Assembly: GCA_037143175.1 (NCBI GenBank)
Contig: JBAWZF010000005.1
Span: 1-64,000 of the forward strand
Direction of reading: 5' to 3'
Length of the DNA stretch: 64,000 bases
Source: a bacterium
Lineage (GTDB): Bacteria > Verrucomicrobiota > Kiritimatiellia > CAIKKV01 > CAITUY01
In this document: positions 43,825 to 52,911 of the stretch, piece by piece
Numbering within the stretch: the first letter of the stretch is position 1
How the letters are laid out: each line of letters opens with the position of its first letter
The notes under the pieces: model-generated
What the model was told of the DNA's origin: nothing
The model's database searches: none
What the model saw: only the letters and a program-made list of their open reading frames with translations
Translations under genes and position numbers: made by a program

Positions 43825-45234
43825 TTAATCCTTACCCAGCATGCCGGAAAGCCGGACAACAACCTCATCTAAATGTTTTCCGCGCGAGGCTTTTACCAGC
43901 ACGGCATCGCCCGGAGCGATACAATTTCTCAATATTTCAAGGCTGGATTCCAGCCCCTCACAGGAATGAACACGCTCAGCAGGGATTCCTGCAGTCATTG
44001 CGCCCGCTGCAATATGCGCACCCAACGATCCAATTGTGACAAGCCCAGCCCAATCCCCTTCCTGTAAACTCTGCCCGATCGCATGATGTTCAGCCACTTC
44101 GGAGGCCCCAAGTTCAAGCATATCACCCAACACCAGCCACTTCCGCCCGGACACGGTCATCTCCCTGAATGTACGAATCGCCGCCACCATGCTGACGGGA
44201 TTGGCATTGTAGGCGTCATTGATAAAGGTCACTCCACCCGCCACCGTCCGCTCCCAACGCATGGGAGGCCCCACAAACCGTTCAAACGCGGCAGCCATCT
44301 GTGCCCAGGTCACCCCAAACCCGCGAGCTACCGCAATGGCCAGCAAAGCATTGCTCCGGTTATGCAGGCCGGGTAAGGGCAGGCGAAAGGCATGGATTCC
44401 GCCCTCCACCCGATCTTCGACCTTACAGTTCCCCGTCTTCCCATCATCAAAAACAAGCCTGTAGTCAGCCTCCACATCGCCTCTGACGGACGTGGTGATA
44501 ACCTGCCCGGGGGCACAGGCACGCAAAATGGATTCATGTGGTTCATCCCGACTGATTACAGCGATTCCGTGTGCCGGCAAGCTCCGCAGTAATTCCCCTT
44601 TTTCGCGCGCAATCGCCTCAACAGAAGAAAAGAATTCCAAATGGACAGGCCCGACATTCGTGATGACCCCCCAGTCCGGCTTGGCAATATCGCAAAGCGG
44701 TGCCATTTCTCCCGGATGATTGATGCCCAGTTCCAACACAGCCACCTGACTTGCCTGGGGAATCGCCAGGATACTGAGGGGAAGCCCGATATCATTGTTC
44801 CAGTTCCCCTTGGTGCGAGCCGTTGTATGCGTTTCTCCCAGGAGGCAGGCAATCATTTCCTTGACCGTTGTTTTGCCTGTACTGCCCGTTACGCCCACCA
44901 CAGACAGTCCTCCGAGTTTGACGCGATACCCGGTCGCCAACTCCTTTAACGCCCGGGCTGAATCCTCCACGACCAGCAATGGAATTCCCACGTCCCGAAG
45001 TGCGTCCAGGCGGGAGCGGGAGATCAATGCCGCACCCGCGCCGGCCTCGAACGCCTGGGCCACAAAATCATGCCCGTCAAAACGCGCGCCGCGAAGCGCG
45101 ACAAATAAAGAACCCGGCGTGATCTTTTTTGTATCGTGAATGACCGCATGGATTTGTTGAGGTTGGTGCGGCACCCATTGGCCGCCGCACCAGCAAGCTA
45201 AATCCTGGGGATCAAATGTAACCGCAGCACTCAT
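43825..45234 (-). CDS. murF: UDP-N-acetylmuramoyl-tripeptide--D-alanyl-D-alanine ligase
   Basis: 469 residues. Marks: GSLFVALRGARFDGHDFV, ATP loop VGVTGSTGKTTVKEM, TKGNWNNDIGLPLSIL, ELGINHPGEM, VTFINDAYNANPVSM and LGDMLELG. It adds D-Ala-D-Ala to the UDP-MurNAc-tripeptide. The ATG overlaps the murE stop by 4 bases. Confidence 0.97.
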   Translation of the reverse strand: MSAAVTFDPQDLACWCGGQWVPHQPQQIHAVIHDTKKITPGSLFVALRGARFDGHDFVAQAFEAGAGAALISRSRLDALRDVGIPLLVVEDSARALKELATGYRVKLGGLSVVGVTGSTGKTTVKEMIACLLGETHTTARTKGNWNNDIGLPLSILAIPQASQVAVLELGINHPGEMAPLCDIAKPDWGVITNVGPVHLEFFSSVEAIAREKGELLRSLPAHGIAVISRDEPHESILRACAPGQVITTSVRGDVEADYRLVFDDGKTGNCKVEDRVEGGIHAFRLPLPGLHNRSNALLAIAVARGFGVTWAQMAAAFERFVGPPMRWERTVAGGVTFINDAYNANPVSMVAAIRTFREMTVSGRKWLVLGDMLELGASEVAEHHAIGQSLQEGDWAGLVTIGSLGAHIAAGAMTAGIPAERVHSCEGLESSLEILRNCIAPGDAVLVKASRGKHLDEVVVRLSGMLGKD

Positions 45235-46703
45235 CCATCCATCCTTATCAAAGCGTTTTTCACAACCAGACGGTCATCAAACAAGGCTTTCACCCCCGCA
45301 ATTTCCTGGGTGGTCTCATGCCCTTTCCCGGCAATAATCACAAGATCCTTATCCCGCGCCACGGCCAGTGCCATGGCAATCGCCTTGGCGCGATCCTCAA
45401 CGACCTCGTAACTTGCCCCCCCGCTAAACCCGGCACAAATTTGACTGATGATCGTTTTGGGATCCTCATCCCTGGGGTTATCCGATGTGACAATGGCAAT
45501 ATCCGCAAGGCGCGAAGCGGCCGCCCCCATCAACGCTCGTTTGCTTTGATCCCGGTTTCCTCCGCACCCAAACACCACAATCAGGCGCCCTTCGGTGAAC
45601 CCCCTTAAGGTTTCAAGCACATTGGTCAATGCATCATCCGTATGAGCATAATCCACAAATACACGCCAGCCTCGCGCGACGGGAATTTCCTCCAGCCGTC
45701 CGGGAACCCGGGCGCGTGCCGCCAAAGCCGGAAGTATCACGGCATCCTCAAACTGCAGGGCCCGGCCAGCCGTATAGGCACCCAACACATTCTGAAGATT
45801 GAAGCGCCCAAGAAGCGGCGTACTCACCCTGCTTTCGCCCCAGGGAGTCTTGACCCGACATTCACTGCCATTGGAGCCCATCTGCATCTCCATGACCTGC
45901 ACACTGGCACCCGGTTCAATGCCGAACGTAATAATTTCCGCACGGATATCCGGATCTGCAGCCAGTTTGCGCCCCCAGGGATCGTCATGGTTAATCACCG
46001 CAACGGCACGTTTATTGCCCCGCCCGAGTTCTATAAATAAGCGACGCTTGGCTTCAAAATAGCACTCCATGGTGTGATGATAGTCCAGATGATCACGAGT
46101 CAGGTTGGTGAAAAGTGCCACGTCAAAATCAACCCCATGGATCCGCTGTTGATCCAACGCGTGTGAAGAGACCTCCATGACGACACTTCGACAGCCGGCT
46201 CGAACCATCTGTCCTAAATAATCCTGGACTTCCAGCGCTTCCGGCGTGGTTCGTTGCGCGGGAATAATCCGCGCCCCGATTTCATAATGGACGGTTCCAA
46301 TCAAACCCGGTATGCACCCAACCGATTCCAAAACATCCCTGACCATAAACGCGGTCGTCGTCTTTCCATTCGTGCCGGTTATCCCGACGACCTTCAGCGC
46401 CCCACTGGGATGCCCATAGAAAACGTCGCTAAGCTCAGCCAGCGCCAACCTGGTATCTTCAACCTGGACCTGGGTTACCTCACGTGAGGAGAGCTGCGCA
46501 TGAGAGGTAACAACCACCGTTGATCCTCTCTTAACAGCCTCCTCGGCATATTCATACCCATCACAATGTGTTCCCGGTATGGCAACAAAGAGCACATCCG
46601 GCTTCACCTGCCGTGAGTCATACGCAATTCCCTTCACCTCACGGTCAGGATTTCCCCGCACCGCCAGATGTTTCACTTTTGTCAATAGTTCCGATAATTT
46701 CAT
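45231..46703 (-). CDS. murE: UDP-N-acetylmuramoyl-tripeptide synthetase, meso-DAP type
   Basis: 490 residues. Marks: VAIPGTHCDGYEYA, ATP loop VGITGTNGKTTTAFM, TTPEALEVQ, VMEVSSHALDQQRI and TNLTRDHLDYHHTMECYFEA. Near residue 408 the substrate motif is TSDNPRDEDP. DNPR is the form that selects meso-diaminopimelate over lysine, so this organism should have DAP-type, Gram-negative-like peptidoglycan. The start shares a base with the ftsI stop. Confidence 0.97.
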   Translation of the reverse strand: MKLSELLTKVKHLAVRGNPDREVKGIAYDSRQVKPDVLFVAIPGTHCDGYEYAEEAVKRGSTVVVTSHAQLSSREVTQVQVEDTRLALAELSDVFYGHPSGALKVVGITGTNGKTTTAFMVRDVLESVGCIPGLIGTVHYEIGARIIPAQRTTPEALEVQDYLGQMVRAGCRSVVMEVSSHALDQQRIHGVDFDVALFTNLTRDHLDYHHTMECYFEAKRRLFIELGRGNKRAVAVINHDDPWGRKLAADPDIRAEIITFGIEPGASVQVMEMQMGSNGSECRVKTPWGESRVSTPLLGRFNLQNVLGAYTAGRALQFEDAVILPALAARARVPGRLEEIPVARGWRVFVDYAHTDDALTNVLETLRGFTEGRLIVVFGCGGNRDQSKRALMGAAASRLADIAIVTSDNPRDEDPKTIISQICAGFSGGASYEVVEDRAKAIAMALAVARDKDLVIIAGKGHETTQEIAGVKALFDDRLVVKNALIRMDG

Positions 46704-48457
46704 CAGAATGTCTCACCCGGGCCATCTGCAGAAACGGCGCTGGATAACGGAGTCACACTCTCCGTCGGTGTAATTCCTAAATATCGTACCGCCTGCTCAG
46801 CCACCTCTCCAAATACCGGGGCAGAGACAGCCCCCCCGGTGTGAAGGGGTTGCGGCTCATCAAATACCACGATCATTGCAATCTCGGGCTTGTCGGCCGG
46901 CAAGAATCCGGCAAATGAAGCCATGTAGTCGGTTTCTGAATAATGCCCGGCAATAGGCTTCTGCGCAGTGCCCGTTTTCCCCCCCACTGAAAATCCATCT
47001 ACCCTGGCCTTGGTCCCCGTCCCGCCCTCCTCACACACGCGGGCCAACAACCGCCGCATCAGGGCCGCAGTATCGGAACGAATCGGCCGTGATATCATCT
47101 GTGGCTGACGACGCAATAATACGGTCCCATCATCCGCAATCACTTCCTTGACCACATACGGCTTCATCAACATACCGTCATTGGCAATGGCACATAACAC
47201 GCCCAGCATCTGAAGCCCGGTAACCGCCACACCCTGTCCGATGGCAATACGACTCGAACTGATGGGCGACCACTTCTGGACCTGCGCCAGGATCCCCCCC
47301 TCCTCACCCGGCAGATCCAACCCCAACTTGCTTCCGAGCCCGAAACTGCGCAGATAGCGATCCATACGCACATCACCCAGCATGATCGCAATTTTGGCGG
47401 CCCCGATGTTACTGGATTTTTTAAGGATATCCGCCACACTCAATTGTCCATAAGAGTGATAATCACGCAGCACTTTCCCCTGATAGAGCCAGCGTCCATT
47501 CTCGGTGTTAAATATCTGATCAGGTTTGACAATCCCCTCATTCAAGGCCGCCGCAATCACCGTTACCTTGAACGTCGACCCGGGCTCATAAACATAGCCG
47601 ATCGCACGATTAAGTTTCTGTGGATCGGTTGCCGCGCGGAACTTATTGGGATCAAACCCGGGCCGGCTGACCAGGGCCAGAATTTCACCCGTCCGCACTC
47701 GCTCCATAATGGCAAACGCCGCCTTGGATCGGTTACGTTCCATGGCGGAATCAATGCTTTTCTCCAGCATATACTGGAGTTGCTGATCGATTGTGAGCAC
47801 AACATCAGCCCCGCTTTTTGAAGGAATCTCCTGGGTTCTTCGTTCCACCATCTCGCGGCGGTGCCCATCCAGACGGCTCTCTATCAGGCCGGGACTTCCC
47901 TTTAAATATTTCTCAAGGGCCAGCTCAAGTCCACTGGATCCGACGCCCTCATTGTTGGCAAACCCGAGGACGTGACACAACATCATGTTTTGGGGATAAG
48001 ACCGGATTGACGCATCGCTCATGTGCACGCCCGGCAACTTAAGCTTTTCCACAGCGTCCGCTTTTTCAGCCGAGACATAACGGGCAATCACCGCGAACTG
48101 ACTGTTCGTTTTGTTCATCCGGGGCAGGACATCCACCATATCCATGGGAATCAGCGGCGCAAGACAGGTCAGAGTCGTTCCCACCCGGTTGCTCGCGATG
48201 AGCAGGGAGGGATCCACCCAGATATCCTTTACCCCCACGTTAAGCGCCAGAATACCCTCCGCAGGGCTTCCATCCAAAATCCGCCCCCGGGGCACAGTGA
48301 GTGTCTGCTTGAAAGTCCTGGTTTTGGCTGCGGTAGCCTGAATGTGGTTGCCTCCGCCCAGGTGCAAATACGCCAACCGACCGACCAGAACCGCCATTGC
48401 CAGGCTCAACAGAACCACAATGGAGACGAATCTGGTTGATCCCTGCGGCTCAGTCAT
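46703..48457 (-). CDS. ftsI: Division transpeptidase, class B penicillin-binding protein (FtsI/PBP3-like)
   Basis: 584 residues. An N-terminal membrane anchor (FVSIVVLLSLAMAVLVG) precedes a pedestal domain (TVPRGRILDG) and a transpeptidase domain with Ser in PGSTFKVT (near residue 293), KSSNIGAAKIA (near 347) and GGKTGTAQKP (near 490). It cross-links septal peptidoglycan. The start overlaps the ftsL stop by 8 bases. It has no C-terminal PASTA domains, matching FtsI and not SpoVD or PBP2x. Confidence 0.95.
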   Translation of the reverse strand: MTEPQGSTRFVSIVVLLSLAMAVLVGRLAYLHLGGGNHIQATAAKTRTFKQTLTVPRGRILDGSPAEGILALNVGVKDIWVDPSLLIASNRVGTTLTCLAPLIPMDMVDVLPRMNKTNSQFAVIARYVSAEKADAVEKLKLPGVHMSDASIRSYPQNMMLCHVLGFANNEGVGSSGLELALEKYLKGSPGLIESRLDGHRREMVERRTQEIPSKSGADVVLTIDQQLQYMLEKSIDSAMERNRSKAAFAIMERVRTGEILALVSRPGFDPNKFRAATDPQKLNRAIGYVYEPGSTFKVTVIAAALNEGIVKPDQIFNTENGRWLYQGKVLRDYHSYGQLSVADILKKSSNIGAAKIAIMLGDVRMDRYLRSFGLGSKLGLDLPGEEGGILAQVQKWSPISSSRIAIGQGVAVTGLQMLGVLCAIANDGMLMKPYVVKEVIADDGTVLLRRQPQMISRPIRSDTAALMRRLLARVCEEGGTGTKARVDGFSVGGKTGTAQKPIAGHYSETDYMASFAGFLPADKPEIAMIVVFDEPQPLHTGGAVSAPVFGEVAEQAVRYLGITPTESVTPLSSAVSADGPGETF

Positions 48458-48842
48458 TCATCACAATCCTGGTATTCCGGGCCACGCGAGCCGTAGGACG
48501 GGTTTCGTACCCATGAAGGGTATCCAAAGCACCACCATAACGGACACGGACAATTTGATCCCGCCCGGGCCAGGTCATGACCAGGCCATGCGCTTTCAAC
48601 GCCTGCTCAAGACTGGACGGCGACTGCATTTTCGCCCATTCACACTGCTCCCGCACCAATTGATCACGTAATCGGTCACGAGCCGCCTCAAGCCCCCGGA
48701 TTTCACGACCGAGAGTCTCGGTTCGCGAGTGGAGACAGACATACACCAGCGCAAACCCAACCGATACCAACAGAATCGCCACGAGAGGAATCGGGACGGG
48801 GAATTTTGCCTGTCCCTTTTTTTTGTTTTTTTTAGCTATCAT
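48450..48842 (-). CDS. ftsL: FtsL-like cell division protein
   Basis: 130 residues. A Lys-rich cytoplasmic start (MIAKKNKKKGQAK), one membrane helix (IPLVAILLVSVGFALVYVCL), then a coiled coil (LGREIRGLEAARDRLRDQLV), the FtsL architecture. FtsL is poorly conserved, so the call rests on this layout and on its place between rsmH and ftsI. Two A8 runs separated by one C code for the Lys-rich start. Confidence 0.82.
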   Translation of the reverse strand: MIAKKNKKKGQAKFPVPIPLVAILLVSVGFALVYVCLHSRTETLGREIRGLEAARDRLRDQLVREQCEWAKMQSPSSLEQALKAHGLVMTWPGRDQIVRVRYGGALDTLHGYETRPTARVARNTRIVMND

Positions 48843-48843
48843 A

Positions 48844-49773
48844 CTAGTTTTGATCCTTTCGCTCTGCGACTCTCAACTTGGCTGATCGAGCCCGGGGATT
48901 ATCCCGGGATTCTTCATCCGTTGCCACCACAGGCTTCCGGGTTAAAATCGCCATTTTCGGAAGAGCGCCAACCCACTTCGCCCCACCTTCAGGGAGCGAT
49001 TCCATTCGCCCCTGATGTCCTACAAAAAATTGTTTTACGATCCGATCTTCCAAACTATGGAAGGTAATCACGGCCATCCTGCCGCCCACTTTCAAAATCC
49101 GAAGCCCGGCTTCCAATCCCGCCTCCAGTGCCTCCAACTCACCATTCACAGCGATTCTGAGGGCCTGAAAGGTCAACGTTGCCGGATGAATCCGCCCACG
49201 TCGCCCGCCATATACCTCCATCACCAAGTCAGCCAACTGAGCGGTTCTCCGGAACGGAACTGCTCCTCGCTGCCCCACCACCTTTTGCGCAATCGCTCTC
49301 GCTCGGGGCTCTTCACCATACTTCCTGAGTAGTCGCGCCAACTCTTCTTCGGATAGTGTGTTCAATAAATCCGCCGCCGTCATCGGGCACTCCCGATTCA
49401 TGCGCATGTCCAAAGGCCCATCCCGCATAAAGCTGAACCCTCGATCCGGATCATCCAACTGATCAGAGGAGATCCCGATGTCCAACAACACCGCATCCAC
49501 CTCTTTCAAGCCCAGCCCAACCACCACCTCATCCATGCGTGCAAAACTTGACTGAACCAGCGTGCAGCGCGGAGCCATATCGCCCAACTTCTGAAGTGCC
49601 CGCTCCAGTGCGCCCGCATCCTGATCCAATGCCACCACTCTGCCGTGAGGCCCCACTGCACTCGCGAGCGCCGCCGAATGCCCGCCTCCACCCAATGTCC
49701 CATCAACCACAATCGCGCCCGGACGCAAATCCAGTCCGACCAGAACCTCAGAAAGCAATACAGACTGATGCAT
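48844..49773 (-). CDS. rsmH: 16S rRNA (cytosine1402-N4)-methyltransferase
   Basis: 309 residues. The N-terminus HQSVLLSEVLVGLDLRPGAI and SAM motif VDGTLGGGGHSAALA are diagnostic, followed by LLDIGISSDQLDDPDRGFSF, PLDMRMN, a FQALRIAVNGELEAL segment and ITFHSLEDRIVKQFF. It methylates C1402 of 16S rRNA in the decoding centre. It starts 14 bases after mraZ. Confidence 0.97.
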   Translation of the reverse strand: MHQSVLLSEVLVGLDLRPGAIVVDGTLGGGGHSAALASAVGPHGRVVALDQDAGALERALQKLGDMAPRCTLVQSSFARMDEVVVGLGLKEVDAVLLDIGISSDQLDDPDRGFSFMRDGPLDMRMNRECPMTAADLLNTLSEEELARLLRKYGEEPRARAIAQKVVGQRGAVPFRRTAQLADLVMEVYGGRRGRIHPATLTFQALRIAVNGELEALEAGLEAGLRILKVGGRMAVITFHSLEDRIVKQFFVGHQGRMESLPEGGAKWVGALPKMAILTRKPVVATDEESRDNPRARSAKLRVAERKDQN

Positions 49774-49787
49774 GTAAATATTTCAGG

Positions 49788-50219
49788 TTAAAATCCGACA
49801 TAACGAGCCGCTTCACCCAGATCGGCGGGTCCGGTTGAACCAACCTGCTTCCACAATTCCGGATTCCACAACTCAAAGTGATCAATCGACCCGACAAGGG
49901 TTACCTGATCCGCCAATTTTCCATGCTCCAGCAAACTGTCATTAATCCGAATACGCCCGGCAGAGTCCCAGGGAGCCAATTGGGATTGTGACCCCAGGAT
50001 TCGCGCAAATTGCCGGCCCTTCACATCCGCAACGGAAAGGCTCCGGATACTCTGTAAGCGTTGAATCATTTCACGGGCCGGATACACATTCAGAAACATG
50101 CGTCCCTCAAGGTCAGGCAAAACATACAAACCTCCAGCCGACAAGCCGGCACACTCCCGCCATTCCGACGGAATGGTCAGTCGCTTTTTGGGATCCAAGG
50201 AATGGGTGTAAGTCCCCAT
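49788..50219 (-). CDS. mraZ: Transcriptional regulator MraZ
   Basis: 143 residues from the ATG at 50219, preceded by AAGG; MGTYTHSLDPKKRLTIPSEW is the standard MraZ start. The second SpoVT/AbrB-like half is SQLAPWDSAGRIRINDSLLE. MraZ binds tandem repeats before its own gene and represses the dcw operon. A longer GTG reading to 50273 adds residues that MraZ does not have. It heads a minus-strand block of tightly packed genes reaching 32059. Confidence 0.95.
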   Translation of the reverse strand: MGTYTHSLDPKKRLTIPSEWRECAGLSAGGLYVLPDLEGRMFLNVYPAREMIQRLQSIRSLSVADVKGRQFARILGSQSQLAPWDSAGRIRINDSLLEHGKLADQVTLVGSIDHFELWNPELWKQVGSTGPADLGEAARYVGF

Positions 50220-50300
50220 GAAAAGACCTTGCGTGATCCCAAATATTGGTTCTTTTTTTTCTTCTGCCTGCACTTATGCCCCACACCTATGTACTCTTGC

Positions 50301-50335
50301 CACACAATACACCACTTCGCCCCACCCAGCGTCAA
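50301..50335 (-). promoter_or_regulatory. mraZ promoter overlapped by MraZ-type repeats
   Basis: On the minus strand three GTG-starting pentamers, GTGGG (from 50325), GTGGT (from 50315) and GTGTG (from 50305), follow each other at exactly 10-base steps, as in known MraZ operators. A promoter-like TTGACG (50335-50330), 18-base spacer and TGTATT (50311-50306) overlap them, so MraZ binding would block RNA polymerase. Confidence 0.65.
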
Positions 50336-50452
50336 CAATTTTCACCTTTTTTTAAGGCATTATGGACAATTTTAGTCGCGCAAACTTGTCGCTTGCCACT
50401 AATCTATGCGAAGTGTAGAAGTTACGAGGCTATTAACCAGTGAGGTATTCTG

Positions 50453-52282
50453 ATGTCTAAGTATATCGATTCTAATGTTTCACAAGAGCTGGCCGCATCG
50501 ACCCAACCGCTTCTTTTCGAGGTGGCGTGGGAAGTGTGCCAACAACTCGGAGGCATTTACACCGTTATCCGCTCGAAAGTCCCCAGCATTGTTGAGCAGT
50601 GGGGAAACCGCTACTGTCTGATTGGCCCTTACAATCCTCAAACCTCACAAACCGAGTTCGAAGAAATCCAGCCAACTGGTTTTTTTGCAGATGTACTGCG
50701 CATGCTGAATGAGCAAGGAATCGAGGCGCATTACGGGCACTGGCTTATTACGGGCCGCCCGCGCGTTCTACTGCTTAACCCCAGCTCAGTAAAATCGCAA
50801 CTCGGTGTTATTAAATATCTGATGTGGGAGCATCACAACATCGCGATGAATGATGATGATCTGGTCAACCAGGTCGTTTCATTCGGTTACGCGGTTGAGC
50901 ACTGCTTCAGAGCCATCATAAAAGCACAATCCGTCAAACGTCCGGTCATTGCCCATTTCCATGAATGGATGGGTGCCTCCGCCATTCCTGAAATCCGCCG
51001 CTCCAATATTCCCGTCTCCATCGTCTTCACCACGCACGCCACGTTGCTGGGCCGCTATCTCGCCATGAACGACCCCTGGTTTTACGATCATGCCCCCTTC
51101 GTTGACTGGGAAGCAGATGCCCGTAAATTTAACATCGAAGCCCAAGTCCGCCTGGAGCGCGCAGCGGCCCATGGCTGCCATGTTTTCACAACGGTCAGTG
51201 ATATCACCGGTTACGAGTGCGAGCATCTGCTCGGCCGTAAACCCGATACGCTGCTTCCCAACGGCCTGAACATTGAACGCTTTGTGGCATTGCATGAATT
51301 TCAGAACTTGCACCGGGTTTACAAGGAGAAGATCAACGAATTTGTAGTCGCTCACTTTTTCCCGAGCTATTCCTTTGATCTGGATCGCACCTTATACTTT
51401 TTCACCTCGGGTCGTTTTGAGTACCGGAACAAGGGCTTTGACCTCACCATTGAGTCTCTGGCCCGGCTCAATTTCCGCATGAAGCAGGCGGGCACCAACA
51501 AGACCGTCGTATTCTTCATTATCACCCGCAAGCCCATCCGTTCGATCAACGCCGAGGCGTTGCGCCGGCGCGCCATGATGCAGGAAATGCAGGATGATTG
51601 CCGTGCCATCTCCAATCAGATTGGCGAGCGTTTGTTCGTCGCGGCCTCCATGGGAAAATTCCCGGACATGGATGAACTGGTGGACGATTATTGGAGACTC
51701 CGTCTTCGCCGCCTGATGCATGTGTGGAAGAGCAAGAGCATGCCCTCAATCGTCACCCACGACCTGATGGATGACGGTAATGATGAGATACTCAATCAGT
51801 TGCGCTCCTGCCAGTTGTTCAACCAGCCGGGCGATCCCGTGAAAGTTGTGTATCACCCCGATTTCGTAACCACCAACGATCCGCTCTTCGGTATGGATTA
51901 CGATCAATTTGTGCGCGGCTGCCATCTGGGCATCTTCCCCAGCAGTTATGAACCCTGGGGCTATGCCCCGCTGGAATGCGCGGCCCTTGGACTTCCCTCC
52001 ATTACTAGCGACCTTTCGGGCTTCGGCACCTATCTGGCGCAAAATATTGATAATCACGACAAGGATGGGCTGCATGTATTGAACAGGCGGTTCAACTCCT
52101 TTGACATCTCCGCCACCACGCTGACAAATCAGCTATTCAACTTCATGCAGATGGATCGGCGTGAGCGCATCAATCAACGCAATCGCGTCCAGATAGCCTC
52201 GGAACATTTCGATTGGCACAACCTCGGCCGCTACTACGCCCAGGCCTATCAAATGGCATTGACACACAGCGGCCCCACCTGA
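50453..52282 (+). CDS. Glycogen synthase, GT3 (eukaryotic GYS) family
   Basis: 609 residues. The start FEVAWEVCQQLGGIYTVIRS, then NRYCLIGPYNP, FTTHATLLGRYL, LLPNGLNI, TSGRFEYRNKGFDLTIESLA, and the C-terminal GIFPSSYEPWGYAPLECAAL are marks of the GT3 glycogen synthases of yeast and animals, not of bacterial GT5 GlgA. It extends glycogen chains, in eukaryotes from UDP-glucose. GT3 enzymes do occur in Bacteroidetes and some PVC bacteria. GAGG precedes the ATG by 8 bases. The basic regulatory clusters of the animal enzyme were not recognised. Confidence 0.92.
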   Translation: MSKYIDSNVSQELAASTQPLLFEVAWEVCQQLGGIYTVIRSKVPSIVEQWGNRYCLIGPYNPQTSQTEFEEIQPTGFFADVLRMLNEQGIEAHYGHWLITGRPRVLLLNPSSVKSQLGVIKYLMWEHHNIAMNDDDLVNQVVSFGYAVEHCFRAIIKAQSVKRPVIAHFHEWMGASAIPEIRRSNIPVSIVFTTHATLLGRYLAMNDPWFYDHAPFVDWEADARKFNIEAQVRLERAAAHGCHVFTTVSDITGYECEHLLGRKPDTLLPNGLNIERFVALHEFQNLHRVYKEKINEFVVAHFFPSYSFDLDRTLYFFTSGRFEYRNKGFDLTIESLARLNFRMKQAGTNKTVVFFIITRKPIRSINAEALRRRAMMQEMQDDCRAISNQIGERLFVAASMGKFPDMDELVDDYWRLRLRRLMHVWKSKSMPSIVTHDLMDDGNDEILNQLRSCQLFNQPGDPVKVVYHPDFVTTNDPLFGMDYDQFVRGCHLGIFPSSYEPWGYAPLECAALGLPSITSDLSGFGTYLAQNIDNHDKDGLHVLNRRFNSFDISATTLTNQLFNFMQMDRRERINQRNRVQIASEHFDWHNLGRYYAQAYQMALTHSGPT

Positions 52283-52339
52283 TTCCTGCGCAGGACACAT
52301 GCCAGCGAAGTTATCGTAACCGATTCATGGCCGTTAAAA

Positions 52340-52869
52340 TTATCGCCTAAGCAGATCTTTAATTTCATCTTCTATATAAGGGACTGGCCTGCACGCCTTG
52401 GCGAAGTTTGGCGAGTCGGGCAAGATTTCAACAAGCGTTTCAGGCGGCAAATACATATTTCGACGCCGCACCTTTTCAACCCCTGATGAGGCTGCCGCTA
52501 AAACAAGGAAACTATCTCCGTGAGGGTCAATATTCAGAGATGCAGGCCTCATGCTTTTTTCACTCAGGATAAAGATGAGTTTTTTCAACAATTCCAAACC
52601 CTGTCTGAAATGTTTTTGAAACAAATTGAATAGCCTCGAGATCACTGGCGGAAAGCACACGTTCATCAACAGGCGTCAGAGACCGATGCCCAATTTTGCA
52701 CGTCCTTGCTTTCCGAGGGGCGCCAGAATACCGGATCCCCGCCAGTCTCACGTTGAACAAGAATCACTGTTTGAAGCGGCAAGAGATCCAGATGAGGGGA
52801 AAAGGTTGTCAGTTGACCACCCCATCCCCTGCGTGCTATACGATGCCGATTCTTAATGAAGTCGATCAT
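52340..52869 (-). pseudogene. Possible frameshifted gene relic, unknown
   Basis: No intact gene of normal size fills the 629 bases between the glycogen synthase and the isomerase. On the minus strand three overlapping frames read in sequence: 52869-52666 (starting MIDFIKNRHRIARRGWGG), 52760-52560 (with RVLSASDLEAIQFV) and 52669-52340 (ending PYIEDEIKDLLRR). They could be one gene with two frameshifts. The last frame could also encode a 70-residue protein from an ATG at 52552. No family was recognised. Confidence 0.3.
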
Positions 52870-52911
52870 TCGATTACAAGATCATAAATGTCAACCGAGA
52901 GGCTGCAACAC

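Noticed and set aside
50220-50273. Longer MraZ from a GTG at 50273
   Set aside because: The added residues are not found in MraZ, and the ATG at 50219 has its own AAGG site and begins the conserved domain.
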